The notes beneath the pieces were generated by a model. The model ran no database searches, was not told the DNA's origin, and worked only from the letters and a program-made list of their open reading frames with translations. A DNA stretch of 64,000 bases from Alteromonadaceae bacterium. GTDB taxonomy: Bacteria; Pseudomonadota; Gammaproteobacteria; Enterobacterales; Alteromonadaceae. The stretch lies in NCBI GenBank assembly GCA_013216015.1, contig JABSOI010000002.1, positions 1 to 64,000 of the forward strand. Reading direction: 5' to 3'. Below, piece by piece: positions 35,454-44,869 of this stretch (its first letter is position 1; every line of letters starts with the position of its first letter). Made by a program: the position numbers and the translations under genes.

Positions 35454-36140
35454 ATGCCCGCAAATCTAATGCCTAAAAATAAAGTTTTAATTGTTGAAGA
35501 CGAAGTTAAAATTGCCAGTTTATTAGCTGATTATTTTCTCCAAGCTCAATTCACCCCTCACTGTATTCATCATGGTGATAAAGTTATTGAATGGCTGAAG
35601 GCTAACCAGGTTGATGCCATTTTGCTTGATATTATGCTGCCCGGCAAAGATGGCATTCAATTGTGCAAAGAAATCAGACAGTTTTCTGATGTGCCTATAT
35701 TAATGGTAACCGCACGTGTTGATGAAATTGATCGATTGCTGGGGTTGGAATTAGGAGCAGATGATTATATTTGCAAACCTTTTAGTCCCAGAGAAGTGGT
35801 GGCCAGAGTTAAAACTGTGCTACGACGTACTCAACCGAAGGAAGAATTTAGCGAACAACTGGTATTGAATGAAGAACGTTATCAGGTCACTTATCATGGC
35901 AGGTCTTTAGAGTTGACGGCTGTTGAGTTTCAATTGCTGAAACCGCTGAATCGTGAACCCGGTAGAATTTTTACCCGTGATCAACTGATGGATAATATGT
36001 ACAGCGATAATAGGATTGTTAGTGATCGTACTATTGATAGCCATATTAAAAAATTACGTAAAAAATTAAGTGAAATTAGCCCTGATGAGGAGTTAATTCA
36101 GTCAGTATATGGTGTTGGCTATCGTTTGGTTAATAGTTAA
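35454..36140 (+). CDS. baeR: BaeR-like OmpR-family response regulator
   Basis: The 228-aa protein has a receiver domain (VLIVEDEVKIASLLADYF; phospho-acceptor Asp in ILLDIMLPGKDG; VTARVDEIDRLLGLELGADD; Lys in ICKPFSPREVVARVKTVLRR) and a winged-helix output domain (LELTAVEFQLL to VYGVGYRL). The run from the DEIDRLLGLE helix to PREVVARVKT is very close to E. coli BaeR, so the assignment is good. It starts 98 bases after the kinase gene and is probably co-transcribed. ATG 35454 and ATG 35469 are both possible; neither has a clear ribosome-binding site. No multidrug efflux (mdtABC) or spy-like gene, the usual BaeR targets, lies adjacent. Confidence 0.88.
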   Translation: MPANLMPKNKVLIVEDEVKIASLLADYFLQAQFTPHCIHHGDKVIEWLKANQVDAILLDIMLPGKDGIQLCKEIRQFSDVPILMVTARVDEIDRLLGLELGADDYICKPFSPREVVARVKTVLRRTQPKEEFSEQLVLNEERYQVTYHGRSLELTAVEFQLLKPLNREPGRIFTRDQLMDNMYSDNRIVSDRTIDSHIKKLRKKLSEISPDEELIQSVYGVGYRLVNS

Positions 36141-36596
36141 TATCAATTGGTATAATTAAATTAGTGTAGAAAATTCGACACTAGTTGTAGTTATTTTGTT
36201 GGTAAGTATTTGAAATATCATTTAACTTTTACATACCGTGATTTACATTAATTATATTTTAAACTATATTTGGTTTTCAATGAGTTATTACTTTTACTAT
36301 GCATGTGACCTGCTCTAAATTCCTGCCTCCTGTTGTTTGAATTATTCCCATAACCCTTTATGCAACGCGTATTTTGTAAAATTTAAAATTTTGGCGGTTT
36401 TTTATGACCTTTAGGTTAATGCGCAAATATTGTTATTAGGAAATCTTAAAAAATAGTCCTCAAGTAAAAAAATGATAAAAAGTGTTTTTCTATTTTAGAC
36501 CAATTAATTATTTCAATTGGTATTAATAAGCAGTTCTTTCAAACTTGCGAAAGATTAAGACGTGAGGTTACCTGTATTAAATATTAAGGACGCAAT
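36141..36596. other. Gene-free stretch after baeR
   Basis: It holds ATATCAATTGGTATAATTAA at 36140 and CAATTAATTATTTCAATTGGTATTAA near 36500-36525, both end-like fragments of the ATACCAATT repeat family. No gene or RNA is recognised in the AT-rich sequence between. Confidence 0.45.
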
Positions 36597-37481
36597 ATGA
36601 AATCAGATAAAATTATTTGCATAATCGGGGCTGATTGGTCAGGTTTGTTGGCAGGGAAATACGCGCTTGAAAATGGCTTTATTCCCATAATTCTAGAGAA
36701 AAGAGATTCTAGGGCGTAGTTTGGAACTTTTCTGAAAACAAAGACATTACAACAGTAATGAAGTTAACTATCAGATCGTATTCTGCAACGGTTACTGAAG
36801 CTTTTGACTTTCCCATGAAAACTGAATACGGAAATTTTTTCTCTCATGAAGAGGCTTTAGAATATTTAAATAATTATGCTGATAATTTTAACGTCATAGA
36901 ACATATAAAAATTAATGTAAATATTAAAAATACAGAGAAGGTCGATGGTATATGGAATATATATAGAGGATTAAAATAAAAAACAACAAAAAATACAAAG
37001 AAAAACCATAATAATAGCAACGGGAACCCCTAGTAAGCCAAAATGCACAAAAGAGAAGTTTGGTTCGTTTATGGGGGACGTAGTTCATTCTGGAAGAATA
37101 AAGGAAATTTACAGGAACAATTATAAAAAAGGCGATAAAGTTCTGGTTTATGGTGGAGGTGAAACAGCCAGTGATATAGTCGATGCATCTATTATTTATG
37201 TTGGCTTTGCAAGGCCAGCAATACTGTCACTTCCTATGATGGTGGATATGCAATGTAAATATGTTTTTTCTATTTTGAGTGGTGAAAAACAACTACCAAA
37301 TAACCATCAAATGCACGAAATAGCTTTAAGTGAATTTACGAGTCGGAAAAAATATTTTAATAATACCCGAACTCCACAAGGTTTTGTTTGTGCCTATTCT
37401 TATCTTTTAGATTTAAATCCAGCACTTAAATTTTGTCCAAAAAATATTGGTTTAATAATATTCCCCTGGCTTTTAAGTTAA
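36597..37481 (+). pseudogene. Decayed flavin-containing monooxygenase gene
   Basis: Three pieces in different frames line up with one flavin-containing monooxygenase (FMO). First, 36597-36719 has KIICIIGADWSGLLAGKYAL (FAD-binding GxGxxG with one Gly changed to Asp) ending at an in-frame TAG. Next, 36720-36979 begins VWNFSENKDITTVMKLTIRS and continues TEAFDFPM and FFSHEEALEYLNNYADNF. Last, 37037-37481 has FGSFMGDVVHSGRIKEIYRN and the NADP-binding VLVYGGGETASDI. There is a frameshift near 36710, a stop at 36979, missing sequence before 37037, and a C-terminus that breaks off at the repeat element starting at 37479. It cannot make an active enzyme. Confidence 0.88.
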
Positions 37482-37743
37482 TACCATTCGTATTAAATAA
37501 ATGATCAATATTCAATGACGATAAATTGCCAGTAGCAAGGTGCCTGATTGAGCAATAGCTGGCGTGTGTGATTGAAGGCACAGGTTTTTAGTTCCAGACA
37601 AAACCTAAGTACCGACATCGACGTGCATGGATGCACTAATGCAGCGAAGGCATGGATGCCTAGGAGCTGCCATGTCGGCAACGTAGCTAGTGGTGATTTA
37701 GACCATTTGAAGATGATCACTTATTTAGTGCGATTGGTATAAT
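37479..37743. repeat. Modular palindromic intergenic element, copy 1 (long form)
   Basis: Termini TAATACCATTCGTATTAAAT and the complementary ATTTAGTGCGATTGGTATAA form imperfect terminal inverted repeats of about 24 bp. Inside are two modules: GCCTGATTGAGCAATAGCTGG...GATTGAAGGCA, and ACGTGCATGGATGCACTAATG...GGCATGGATGCCTAGGAGC with nested palindromes. Related copies at 43217 and 60525 carry one module each; a diverged copy is at 53335. No ORF; it resembles a non-autonomous MITE or a large palindromic repeat. Confidence 0.85.
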
Positions 37744-38282
37744 TAACTATCCTTTGTCATCGGCTACTATAGCGTTGAATTATCAACAACATGAAAAATT
37801 GCATTAGAAACCGTATTGAAAAGATACGAAAATAGTTTCTGAGATACAGGCTTGTCAGTCAATTGATGGTTGGCATAAAACGTATTCTTTTAGTGGATCA
37901 CATAATCGATTTTTTCGCCAAAATAAAATATAAAAAGGCGTTGGAAAAATTTATAAGTAAAAATGAAGCGGAAGGTTAACGTTAGTTTTTTGTTGGTATT
38001 ACTAATTTCGCCATTATCATTAAAACAAGCTTTGTATAACGGATATCCGTCAGCAGCAAAATCAATAACTGGGGATGTCTTGTGACAATATTATCATCCT
38101 AGTCATATATGCCATAGGATTGCCATGATATTGATAGTCACTATTTTTGATTGATATAATTTTGGTATGGTCGATGAATGAATAATAAATAAGGAACAAA
38201 TACGTAAGTTTTTAAAAGCTCGGTATACAGACCTTAAAAAAACCGTTTATAATGCAGCCATTAAAGAAGTTGAGGTTTTTTC
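37744..38282. other. Gene-free stretch before the DUF3010 gene
   Basis: No frame, RNA gene or repeat is recognised across about 540 bases. GAGG 9 bases before ATG 38283 is the ribosome-binding site of the next gene. Confidence 0.5.
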
Positions 38283-38708
38283 ATGAAAGTATGTGGTGTT
38301 GAGTTAAAAGGTAATGATGCGATTATTTGTATTCTGGCGCTGGAAAATAGTCTGTACGATGTTCCAAAAACACGGGTACAAAAAATAAGTTTAATTGATG
38401 TTGGTGATGCAGAAGCAGTGCAAAAATTTCAGTTTACGTTTGCTAAACTAATTGAAGATTACAAGGTTGATAAAATAATTATCAAAGGACGTGCCTTAAA
38501 GGGTAAGTTTGCAGGTGGTCCGGTTGGCTTTAAAATGGAAGCAGCCATTCAATTAATTCAAGATATACCTGTTGAAATTTTAGCGGGTAGTTTTATTAAA
38601 AAAACTGTAGCTAAAAGTCAGATAACGATAGATTTTCGTGATACGGGTTTAAAACAATTTCAAGAACAGGCATTTAATACCGCATTTGCCTACTTGCAAG
38701 GTAGTTAA
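38283..38708 (+). CDS. DUF3010 family protein
   Basis: The 141-aa protein begins MKVCGVELKGNDAIICILAL and matches DUF3010, a small family found mainly in marine gammaproteobacteria. The opening strand (VCGVELKGNDAIICIL) and the KIIIKGRALKGKFAGGPVGF segment look like an RNase-H-like fold: acidic Glu7, then a later Asp-rich edge, ITIDFRDTGL. That structural reading is inference. No signal peptide, so cytoplasmic. GAGG precedes the start at good distance. It is a single gene followed by a terminator; nothing nearby explains its role. Confidence 0.85.
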   Translation: MKVCGVELKGNDAIICILALENSLYDVPKTRVQKISLIDVGDAEAVQKFQFTFAKLIEDYKVDKIIIKGRALKGKFAGGPVGFKMEAAIQLIQDIPVEILAGSFIKKTVAKSQITIDFRDTGLKQFQEQAFNTAFAYLQGS

Positions 38709-38773
38709 AGCTATTTATTACTTAGTTACCCTTAAGTATATCGATTGCTATTAGTAAAGGTATAAAGGTGTAG

Positions 38774-38796
38774 AAAGGCCACATTATGTGGCCTTT
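38774..38796. terminator. Terminator hairpin between convergent DUF3010 and M3 peptidase genes
   Basis: AAAGGCCACA and TGTGGCCTTT form a perfect 10-bp stem with loop TTA. The A/T ends make it usable in both directions. Confidence 0.75.
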
Positions 38797-38797
38797 A

Positions 38798-38842
38798 TAG
38801 TCTAGAAAACAATAGTCTAGAAAACAATTATCTATAAAACTA
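38798..38842. repeat. 15-bp tandem repeat, three units, ending in the M3 peptidase stop codon
   Basis: TAGTCTAGAAAACAA occurs twice exactly, then TTATCTATAAAACTA as a diverged third unit. The third unit supplies the TAG stop of the minus-strand peptidase gene. Confidence 0.85.
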
Positions 38843-41008
38843 TTTATTCGTTAAACCACGACGTTCCAGTAATGGTGCAACTTGAGGATCTTGTCCTCGG
38901 AAACGGCGATACATTAATGCCGGATCTTCTGAACCACCAGTTTCTAAAACATGCTTACGGTATAAGTCAGCTGTTTTCTGATCAAATATGCCATTTTCTT
39001 TGAAAGCTAACCAAGTATCAGCATCGTAAATGTTAGACCAAATATAACCATAATAGCCAGATGAATAGCCACCAGAGAAGATGTGACTATAATAGCCTGT
39101 ACGATATCTAGGAGCTATTTCATCAATTAGGCCAATTTTCTTTAATAATTTTTGTTCAAAAGAATTAGCATCTTGAATTTCAGCTGTTTCTAATGAGTGC
39201 CAGCTCATATCAAGTAATGCAGCAGCCAAGTATTCTGTAGTGCTAAACCCTTGATTAAATTTGCCTGAGGCTTGAATCTTCTCAACCAGAGACCGGGGAA
39301 TTACTTCACCTGTTTGGTAGTGTTTAGCAAAATTGGATAATACTTCAGGCTCTGTCATCCAGTTTTCCATTACTTGTGATGGAAATTCTACATAATCACG
39401 AGGAAGAGACGTTCCTGTTTGTGAACGGTAATAACCGTCAGAAAGTAATCCCTGAATAGCATGACCGAATTCATGGAATAAAGTTGATGCTTGATCAAAG
39501 GTTAACAATGTTGGTTGATCACCTACCGGGCGAGGGTAGTTTAAAACATTGTAGATAATTGGAGTAACGTCTTCACCGTACATACGGTATTGTTTACGGA
39601 AACTGCTCATCCAGGCACCACCGCGTTTGCTTTCGCGTACGAAATGGTCAGTCATGTAAATACCAACGTAGCTGCCATCTTTGTCGGTTACTTCAAACGT
39701 ACGGACATCTTCATGATATTTAGGTAAATCAAAACGTTCTTTAAAGGTGACGCCCCAAAGTTTTTCAGCAGTATAAAATACGCCTTGCAAAGTCGCTTCT
39801 AATGAAAAATAAGGCTTGGTTTCTGCTGCATCAATATCGTAACGTTCTTTACGGATTTTTTCTGAGTAATACCACCAATCCCAGGCAGCAACTTTGAATT
39901 TTCCACCTTCAGCGTCAATCATTTTTTGAATGTCAGCACGTTCTTCTTTCGCACGTTCAAGTGCAGCCGGCCATACTTGATCTAATAATTTGAAAACATT
40001 TTCAGACGTTTTTGCCGTAGCATTTTCCAGAACATAATTTGCGTGGTTTTTATAACCTAACAATTTGGCTTTTTGAAAACGTAAACTCGCCATTTTTGCA
40101 GCGATTTTCTGATTGTTAAATTCATTTTCGTTGTCGCCGCGCATAGTGTAACCGTTAAAAATGGTTTCACGTAATTTGCGATTAGTTGAATAGGTTAAGA
40201 AAGGATTTTTACTCGGGCGATGTGTGGTGAATACCCATTTACCTTCATGACCTCTTTCTTTGGCAGTTACAGTAGCAGCCGCAATAATATCATCAGGTAA
40301 ACCAGCTAAATCTGCCTCGTTATCAATAACCATTTCAAAGTTATTTGTTTCGCTTAGCAAGTTTTCACCAAACTTTAAGCTTAATTTACTTAATTGATCA
40401 TTGAAGCTTCTTAGTTTTACTTTATCTTGTTCGTTTAAGTTTGCTCCGCCTCGAACAAAACTTTTATAAGTTGTTTCAAGTAATGTCAGTTCATTTGGCT
40501 TCAGATTCAGGTGTGATTTTTGAAGATAAACAGCTTTTACCTTTGCGAATAAAGCATCATTTAATGCTATGTCATCACCTAGTGCAGAAAGTTTTGGAGA
40601 AACTTCAGATGAAATAGCTCGCATTTGTTTGTCAGACATTGAACCTGTTAAGCCATAAAATACACTAGTGACGGTATTTAAAAAGTCACCTGTTTTTTCC
40701 ATTGCGACAATTGTATTTTCAAAAGTAGCTTTGTCTGGATTATTGGCAATAAGGTCAATTTCTTTTTTGTTTAACTCAATGCCATGGTTAATAGCGGGTA
40801 AATAATGGTCCTTTTTAATTTTATCAAAAGGAGGTATTCCATAAGGTGTTGAAAATTCCTTTAAAAACGGATTGTCTTGAGAGATCATTTTATTGTCATT
40901 TTTTTCTTGAACGACTTGTGTAGTAACTTCAAAGATATTGTCAGACTGACAGCCCGCTAAAGCTAAACTTACAGCGATAGTCAAAGGGGCAATAATACTA
41001 GGTTTCAT
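38840..41008 (-). CDS. dcp: M3 family zinc peptidase lipoprotein (dipeptidyl carboxypeptidase type)
   Basis: The 722-aa precursor carries a lipoprotein signal with lipobox LAGC (Cys20). The M3 catalytic domain occupies the C-terminal half, with zinc motif HEFGH (512-516) in ASTLFHEFGHAIQGLLS; the third ligand Glu lies in the VEFPSQVMENW segment about 25 residues on. YSHIFSGGYSSGYYGYIWSN and GGSEDPALMYRRFRGQDP at the C-terminus are typical of Dcp. E. coli Dcp (about 680 aa) is cytoplasmic or periplasmic; here the lipobox suggests attachment to the envelope. It removes C-terminal dipeptides from peptides. The gene is single, with no operon partner. Confidence 0.9.
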   Translation of the reverse strand: MKPSIIAPLTIAVSLALAGCQSDNIFEVTTQVVQEKNDNKMISQDNPFLKEFSTPYGIPPFDKIKKDHYLPAINHGIELNKKEIDLIANNPDKATFENTIVAMEKTGDFLNTVTSVFYGLTGSMSDKQMRAISSEVSPKLSALGDDIALNDALFAKVKAVYLQKSHLNLKPNELTLLETTYKSFVRGGANLNEQDKVKLRSFNDQLSKLSLKFGENLLSETNNFEMVIDNEADLAGLPDDIIAAATVTAKERGHEGKWVFTTHRPSKNPFLTYSTNRKLRETIFNGYTMRGDNENEFNNQKIAAKMASLRFQKAKLLGYKNHANYVLENATAKTSENVFKLLDQVWPAALERAKEERADIQKMIDAEGGKFKVAAWDWWYYSEKIRKERYDIDAAETKPYFSLEATLQGVFYTAEKLWGVTFKERFDLPKYHEDVRTFEVTDKDGSYVGIYMTDHFVRESKRGGAWMSSFRKQYRMYGEDVTPIIYNVLNYPRPVGDQPTLLTFDQASTLFHEFGHAIQGLLSDGYYRSQTGTSLPRDYVEFPSQVMENWMTEPEVLSNFAKHYQTGEVIPRSLVEKIQASGKFNQGFSTTEYLAAALLDMSWHSLETAEIQDANSFEQKLLKKIGLIDEIAPRYRTGYYSHIFSGGYSSGYYGYIWSNIYDADTWLAFKENGIFDQKTADLYRKHVLETGGSEDPALMYRRFRGQDPQVAPLLERRGLTNK

Positions 41009-41402
41009 TTTAATTCCTAAAGTTTTTATTCATACACTATACCCTTACGACTTGGAAATATGGTCTATGATATTTGGTATAAAATTGTTTTGTTAGTGTA
41101 AAAATACAAAATAAATAGTGCGTAGTTTTTTCGGTTATTTTAACAAGACAAGCTGTCATTGATTCTATGCTCAGAATTTGTTGCATACAAGTAACTTATA
41201 GGTAAATACGACAAAACGCATCCTTTTTAGGATTAATATTTAACAATTAATTTATAGTTTTTAAGGTTTATTGATAGAGAGTTGAGTTAATACAATTGAC
41301 ACAAAATTAACGTTTATGCTTTCAAAATATGAAAGAACATGATTTAATCACTCATATTACTAGTCAGACCAGTAGGCTGGAAAGAATTTTGGAGAATAAA
41401 TA
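41009..41402. other. Gene-free divergent region
   Basis: About 390 AT-rich bases separate the M3 peptidase and acyl-CoA dehydrogenase starts. Promoters for both must lie here. No other structure was recognised. TTGGAGAATAAATA directly before 41403 is the ribosome-binding site of the dehydrogenase gene. Confidence 0.5.
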
Positions 41403-43208
41403 ATGCCTGAATATAAAGCACCCATTCGAGATATTAAGTTTGTCATGCAAGAGCTATTGGATTGTGACTCACATTATAAACAATTAGATTATGAAGATGC
41501 CAGCTTGGATATGATTGATGCCATTATGGGCGAAGCTGCAAAATTTACTGAGCAAGTTGTTGCTCCAATCAATCAAATAGGTGATCAACAAGGTTGTACC
41601 TGGATTGACGGTGAAGTAAAAACTCCAGATGGTTTTAAAGAAGCCTATTCCCAATATGTTGAAGGGGGCTGGTCAACCTTAGCTCAGTCAACCAAATTCG
41701 GTGGTCAGGGTTTACCTCATTCTTTAGACTCATCCATTGTTGAGCTATTTTCAAGTGCTAATCATAGTTTTGCTATGTATCCAGGATTAAGTCATGGCGC
41801 CTTGGCTACGATTGAAGCGCATGGTAGTGATTTACAAAAACAAATGTTTTTGCCAAAACTTGTTGAAGGTTCCTGGACAGGAACAATGTGCTTAACTGAG
41901 TCTCATTGTGGTACTGATTTGGGCATGTTGCGTACTAAAGCTGAAGTTAATGAAGATGGCAGTTATTCAATTACAGGTACTAAAATCTTTATTTCTGCAG
42001 GCGAGCATGATTTATCAGATAATATTCTGCATATTGTTATTGCAAGAATTTCTGGTTCACCAGAAGGTAGTAAAGGTATTTCATTATTTATCGTACCTAA
42101 ATTGAGTGTTACAGGTGAAGGAGAGCTTGACGCTGAAAATGGCAGAAATGGTGTTAGCTGTGGTTCCATAGAACATAAAATGGGTATCAACGCGAACGCT
42201 ACTTGTGTGATTAATTTCGATGGTGCAAAAGGATATTTAATTGGTGAACAAAATCGTGGCTTAAATTGTATGTTCACGTTTATGAACGCTGCACGTTTAG
42301 GTGTTGCCAATGAAGGTGTTGCCGCAGCAGAAGCGTCTTTTCAAGGCGCACTTGCCTATGCACAAGACCGTTTACAAATGCGTTCATTAAGTGGTGTTAA
42401 AAATCCGGAAGGGCCAGCAGATCCTATTATTGTTCATCCTGACGTTCGCCGGATGTTACTGACACAAAAATCGATTGCTGAAGGCGGTCGTGCATTAGTT
42501 GCTTATTTATCACAGTTAGTTGATGTGTCTCACTCAGAAAAAGATGAAGCTGTAAAAGCGGTTGCAGAAAGTAAATTAGCACTGTTAACGCCTATTGCTA
42601 AGGCATTTTTAACAGAACTAGGTCTTGAATGTACCAGCCATGGAGTTCAAATTTTAGGTGGTCATGGTTTCATCAAAGAATGGGGCATGGAACAATTAAT
42701 GCGTGATACTAAAATTAGTTGTCTATATGAAGGTACTACTGGTATTCAGGCGCTTGATCTTTTAGCTCGTAAAGTACTTGGCAGTAAAGGGGAAATATTA
42801 AAACCTTTTGCTGAAGAAGTTACTGCTTTCTGTCTTGAGAATATAGCTGATGCGGATATGGTTGAGTTTATCAAACCTATTATGAAGTTTTCTGAACAGT
42901 GGCAACAATTGACTCAAAGCATTGGCTTAAAAGCACAAGGTAATCGTGATGAAATTGGTGGCGCGTCAGTTGATTACTTAATGTATTCAGGTTATTTATC
43001 TTTAGCTTATTTTTGGGCTAAAATGGCAAAAGTTGCTCAAGATAAATTAGCAAGTGATAGTGAAGATAAAGCATTCTATCAGGCGAAAATTAAAACAGCT
43101 CAGTTTTATTTCCAACGTATATTACCACGTGCCCATGGTCATGCTGCTTGTATTGAACATGGCGCTGGATCAATGATGGCATTAGATGCGGATCATTTTT
43201 CTTTTTAA
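41403..43208 (+). CDS. Acyl-CoA dehydrogenase (DmdC/large C-terminal-extension type)
   Basis: The 601-aa enzyme belongs to the acyl-CoA dehydrogenases with a C-terminal extension domain. It begins MPEYKAPIRDIKFVMQELLD, a signature of this subgroup, has the FAD/substrate motif MCLTESHCGTDLG (about 163-175), GHGFIKEWGMEQLMRDTKIS, and LYEGTTGIQALDLL with the catalytic base Glu. The extension (about 470-601) ends ARAHGHAACIEHGAGSMMAL-like. Members act in fatty acid beta-oxidation or methylmercaptopropionyl-CoA breakdown (DmdC). Neither dmdB nor dmdD, nor other beta-oxidation genes, is beside it, so the substrate cannot be fixed. FAD-dependent; cytoplasmic. Confidence 0.9.
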   Translation: MPEYKAPIRDIKFVMQELLDCDSHYKQLDYEDASLDMIDAIMGEAAKFTEQVVAPINQIGDQQGCTWIDGEVKTPDGFKEAYSQYVEGGWSTLAQSTKFGGQGLPHSLDSSIVELFSSANHSFAMYPGLSHGALATIEAHGSDLQKQMFLPKLVEGSWTGTMCLTESHCGTDLGMLRTKAEVNEDGSYSITGTKIFISAGEHDLSDNILHIVIARISGSPEGSKGISLFIVPKLSVTGEGELDAENGRNGVSCGSIEHKMGINANATCVINFDGAKGYLIGEQNRGLNCMFTFMNAARLGVANEGVAAAEASFQGALAYAQDRLQMRSLSGVKNPEGPADPIIVHPDVRRMLLTQKSIAEGGRALVAYLSQLVDVSHSEKDEAVKAVAESKLALLTPIAKAFLTELGLECTSHGVQILGGHGFIKEWGMEQLMRDTKISCLYEGTTGIQALDLLARKVLGSKGEILKPFAEEVTAFCLENIADADMVEFIKPIMKFSEQWQQLTQSIGLKAQGNRDEIGGASVDYLMYSGYLSLAYFWAKMAKVAQDKLASDSEDKAFYQAKIKTAQFYFQRILPRAHGHAACIEHGAGSMMALDADHFSF

Positions 43209-43216
43209 ATAACATT

Positions 43217-43380
43217 TAATACCATTCGCATTAAATAAGTGCTCAATATTCAATTAGGATAAATTGCCAATAGTAAGGCGCCTGATTGAACAATAGCTGG
43301 CTATTGGGATTGAAGGCAACGCAGCTAGTGGTGATTTAGACCATTTGAAGATGATCACTTATTTAGTGTGATTGGTATAA
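43217..43380. repeat. Modular palindromic intergenic element, copy 2 (short form)
   Basis: It has the same ends as copy 1 (TAATACCATTCGCATTAAAT / ATTTAGTGTGATTGGTATAA) and contains the GCCTGATTGAACAATAGCTGG module. It lacks the central ACGTGCATGGATGCAC module. It starts 9 bases after the acyl-CoA dehydrogenase stop. Confidence 0.9.
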
Positions 43381-43405
43381 GTTATCTGATTATAAATTAG
43401 AAAAT

Positions 43406-43436
43406 AAAAAGGGAAGCTATTGGCTTCCCTTTTTTG
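43406..43436. terminator. Bidirectional rho-independent terminator
   Basis: AAAAAGGGAAGC and GCTTCCCTTTTTT form a strong stem with loop TATTG and U-tracts on both strands, between the convergent acyl-CoA dehydrogenase and RstB-like genes. Confidence 0.9.
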
Positions 43437-43491
43437 TGTCGATAAGAATAATTTTGTTGGTTGTAGGAAATGATTAACTAAATTTTAATAA

Positions 43492-43547
43492 CCTCTAACC
43501 TCTAACCTCTAACCTCTAACCTCTAACCTCTAACCTCTAACTTCTAA
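43492..43547. repeat. Tandem heptamer array (CCTCTAA)7 plus CTTCTAA
   Basis: Seven exact CCTCTAA copies and one variant CTTCTAA end 3 bases before the stop codon of the minus-strand histidine kinase gene. The unit differs by one base from the CCTATAA array at 4064. Confidence 0.97.
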
Positions 43548-43550
43548 CCC

Positions 43551-44807
43551 TTAAGATTCATCCTTACTTATCGGAAGCTGTAGGGTAAATCTGGCACCTC
43601 CTAGTGGAGATCCATCTACAAGGCATTGACCGTTGTGCCATTGTAAAATACGTTGAACTATGGCTAAACCCAAACCAAATCCTCCTTTAGCTTTATTTCT
43701 ACTTTTTTCTAAACGAATAAAGGGTTTAAATATTTGCTTTCTATCTAAAGGGTCTATACCTTCACCGTCGTCATCAACATGTATGACAATATCATTGTTT
43801 AAATGGGAGGCAGAAATATGAACTTCGTTATCGCCGTATTGGATCCCATTGTTAATTAAATTCTGTATGGCTCTTTCGATTAAATGACCATCACAGTGAC
43901 AGAATAAATTATCGTCAACAGCCAGTTGTAAATGTTTATCGGTACCACGTTGTAATTTTTCAATTTGATTGTGCAATAATTCCGTTATATTAACTTGGTG
44001 ATAGTTAATATGCTGATGTTTATTTTCAAGTCGGCCATAACTTAAAACTTCATCCACCAGTTTTTCAATTTCATCAACATCTTGTTTCATATCTTCAACT
44101 TGATCAGCATTGTCTTTTAACATGGCTATTGAAAACTTGAGGCGAGATAATGGGGTTCTTAAATCATGGCTGACAGCATTGGATAATTGACGTTGTTCTT
44201 CTATCAAACGAGATATTTGTTCAGCCATTGCTTGAAATGTTTTAACCAAAGGATAAATCACCGAACTTTTGCCGACAGGTATTGTACCGTCAAAGTGACC
44301 TGTGCCAAATTGCTTTGCTGAACTTTGCAGAAGCCGTAAATCACGCCATAAAGGCCATGTCCATAACGCGATAATTGCACCTAAAAATATATATGACGCA
44401 ATGAGTAAATATTGTCGTATTTCGGCTTTGTCTGGATTTATATCGATAGGTCCTATCTGCAACAATTGCTGTTGAGAGTTAAGTTTGAGAATAATGGTGA
44501 GTTGATTATCCGCATTATAGGTGAGAATAGGCTCTCCCATGTTTAGCTTTTTTTCATCCGCTTCTAACCAGGCTATTTGGTCTGCGTCAAATAGTTCTAT
44601 TTCCATGCCTAATTGCTGACTGAGTTCTTTTAGCGATAAAACATTATTATTAAGTAAGGGGACCAGACTTTTAGACAGTTTAGCGATCCTTTCTATATCT
44701 GTATCTGACGAGGGTTGGACATATTCCCATATTTTGTCTGAACCCCATCCTATTAATAATATGCCAAGGATAATGGCAAAATATAAACTAACAAATAGTC
44801 TTTTCAT
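43551..44807 (-). CDS. rstB: RstB-like sensor histidine kinase
   Basis: The 418-aa kinase has two membrane helices (about 4-24 and 132-152) around a small periplasmic domain, then HAMP (about 152-205). HisKA follows with His214 in NAVSHDLRTPLSRLKF, and a complete HATPase domain (NLINNGIQYGD, DDDGEGIDP, GGFGLGLAIV). The N-terminus MKRLFVSLYFAIILGILLIG and the domain sizes match RstB. It is the last gene of a minus-strand operon mipA - DUF3019 - rstA - rstB, with 62 bases after the regulator gene. In Shewanella-type bacteria this arrangement occurs with envelope or cationic-peptide responses. Signal not established here. Confidence 0.85.
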   Translation of the reverse strand: MKRLFVSLYFAIILGILLIGWGSDKIWEYVQPSSDTDIERIAKLSKSLVPLLNNNVLSLKELSQQLGMEIELFDADQIAWLEADEKKLNMGEPILTYNADNQLTIILKLNSQQQLLQIGPIDINPDKAEIRQYLLIASYIFLGAIIALWTWPLWRDLRLLQSSAKQFGTGHFDGTIPVGKSSVIYPLVKTFQAMAEQISRLIEEQRQLSNAVSHDLRTPLSRLKFSIAMLKDNADQVEDMKQDVDEIEKLVDEVLSYGRLENKHQHINYHQVNITELLHNQIEKLQRGTDKHLQLAVDDNLFCHCDGHLIERAIQNLINNGIQYGDNEVHISASHLNNDIVIHVDDDGEGIDPLDRKQIFKPFIRLEKSRNKAKGGFGLGLAIVQRILQWHNGQCLVDGSPLGGARFTLQLPISKDES

Positions 44808-44869
44808 AAGAAATTATCTCGCTGGCTTATGCCTTGAAATAAAGACAACTGATTCAGAACCGGCATTAG

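Noticed and set aside
37505-37720. 71-codon minus-strand frame within the repeat element
   Set aside because: It lies wholly in palindromic intergenic DNA, lacks a start signal and is not kept open in the other copies.
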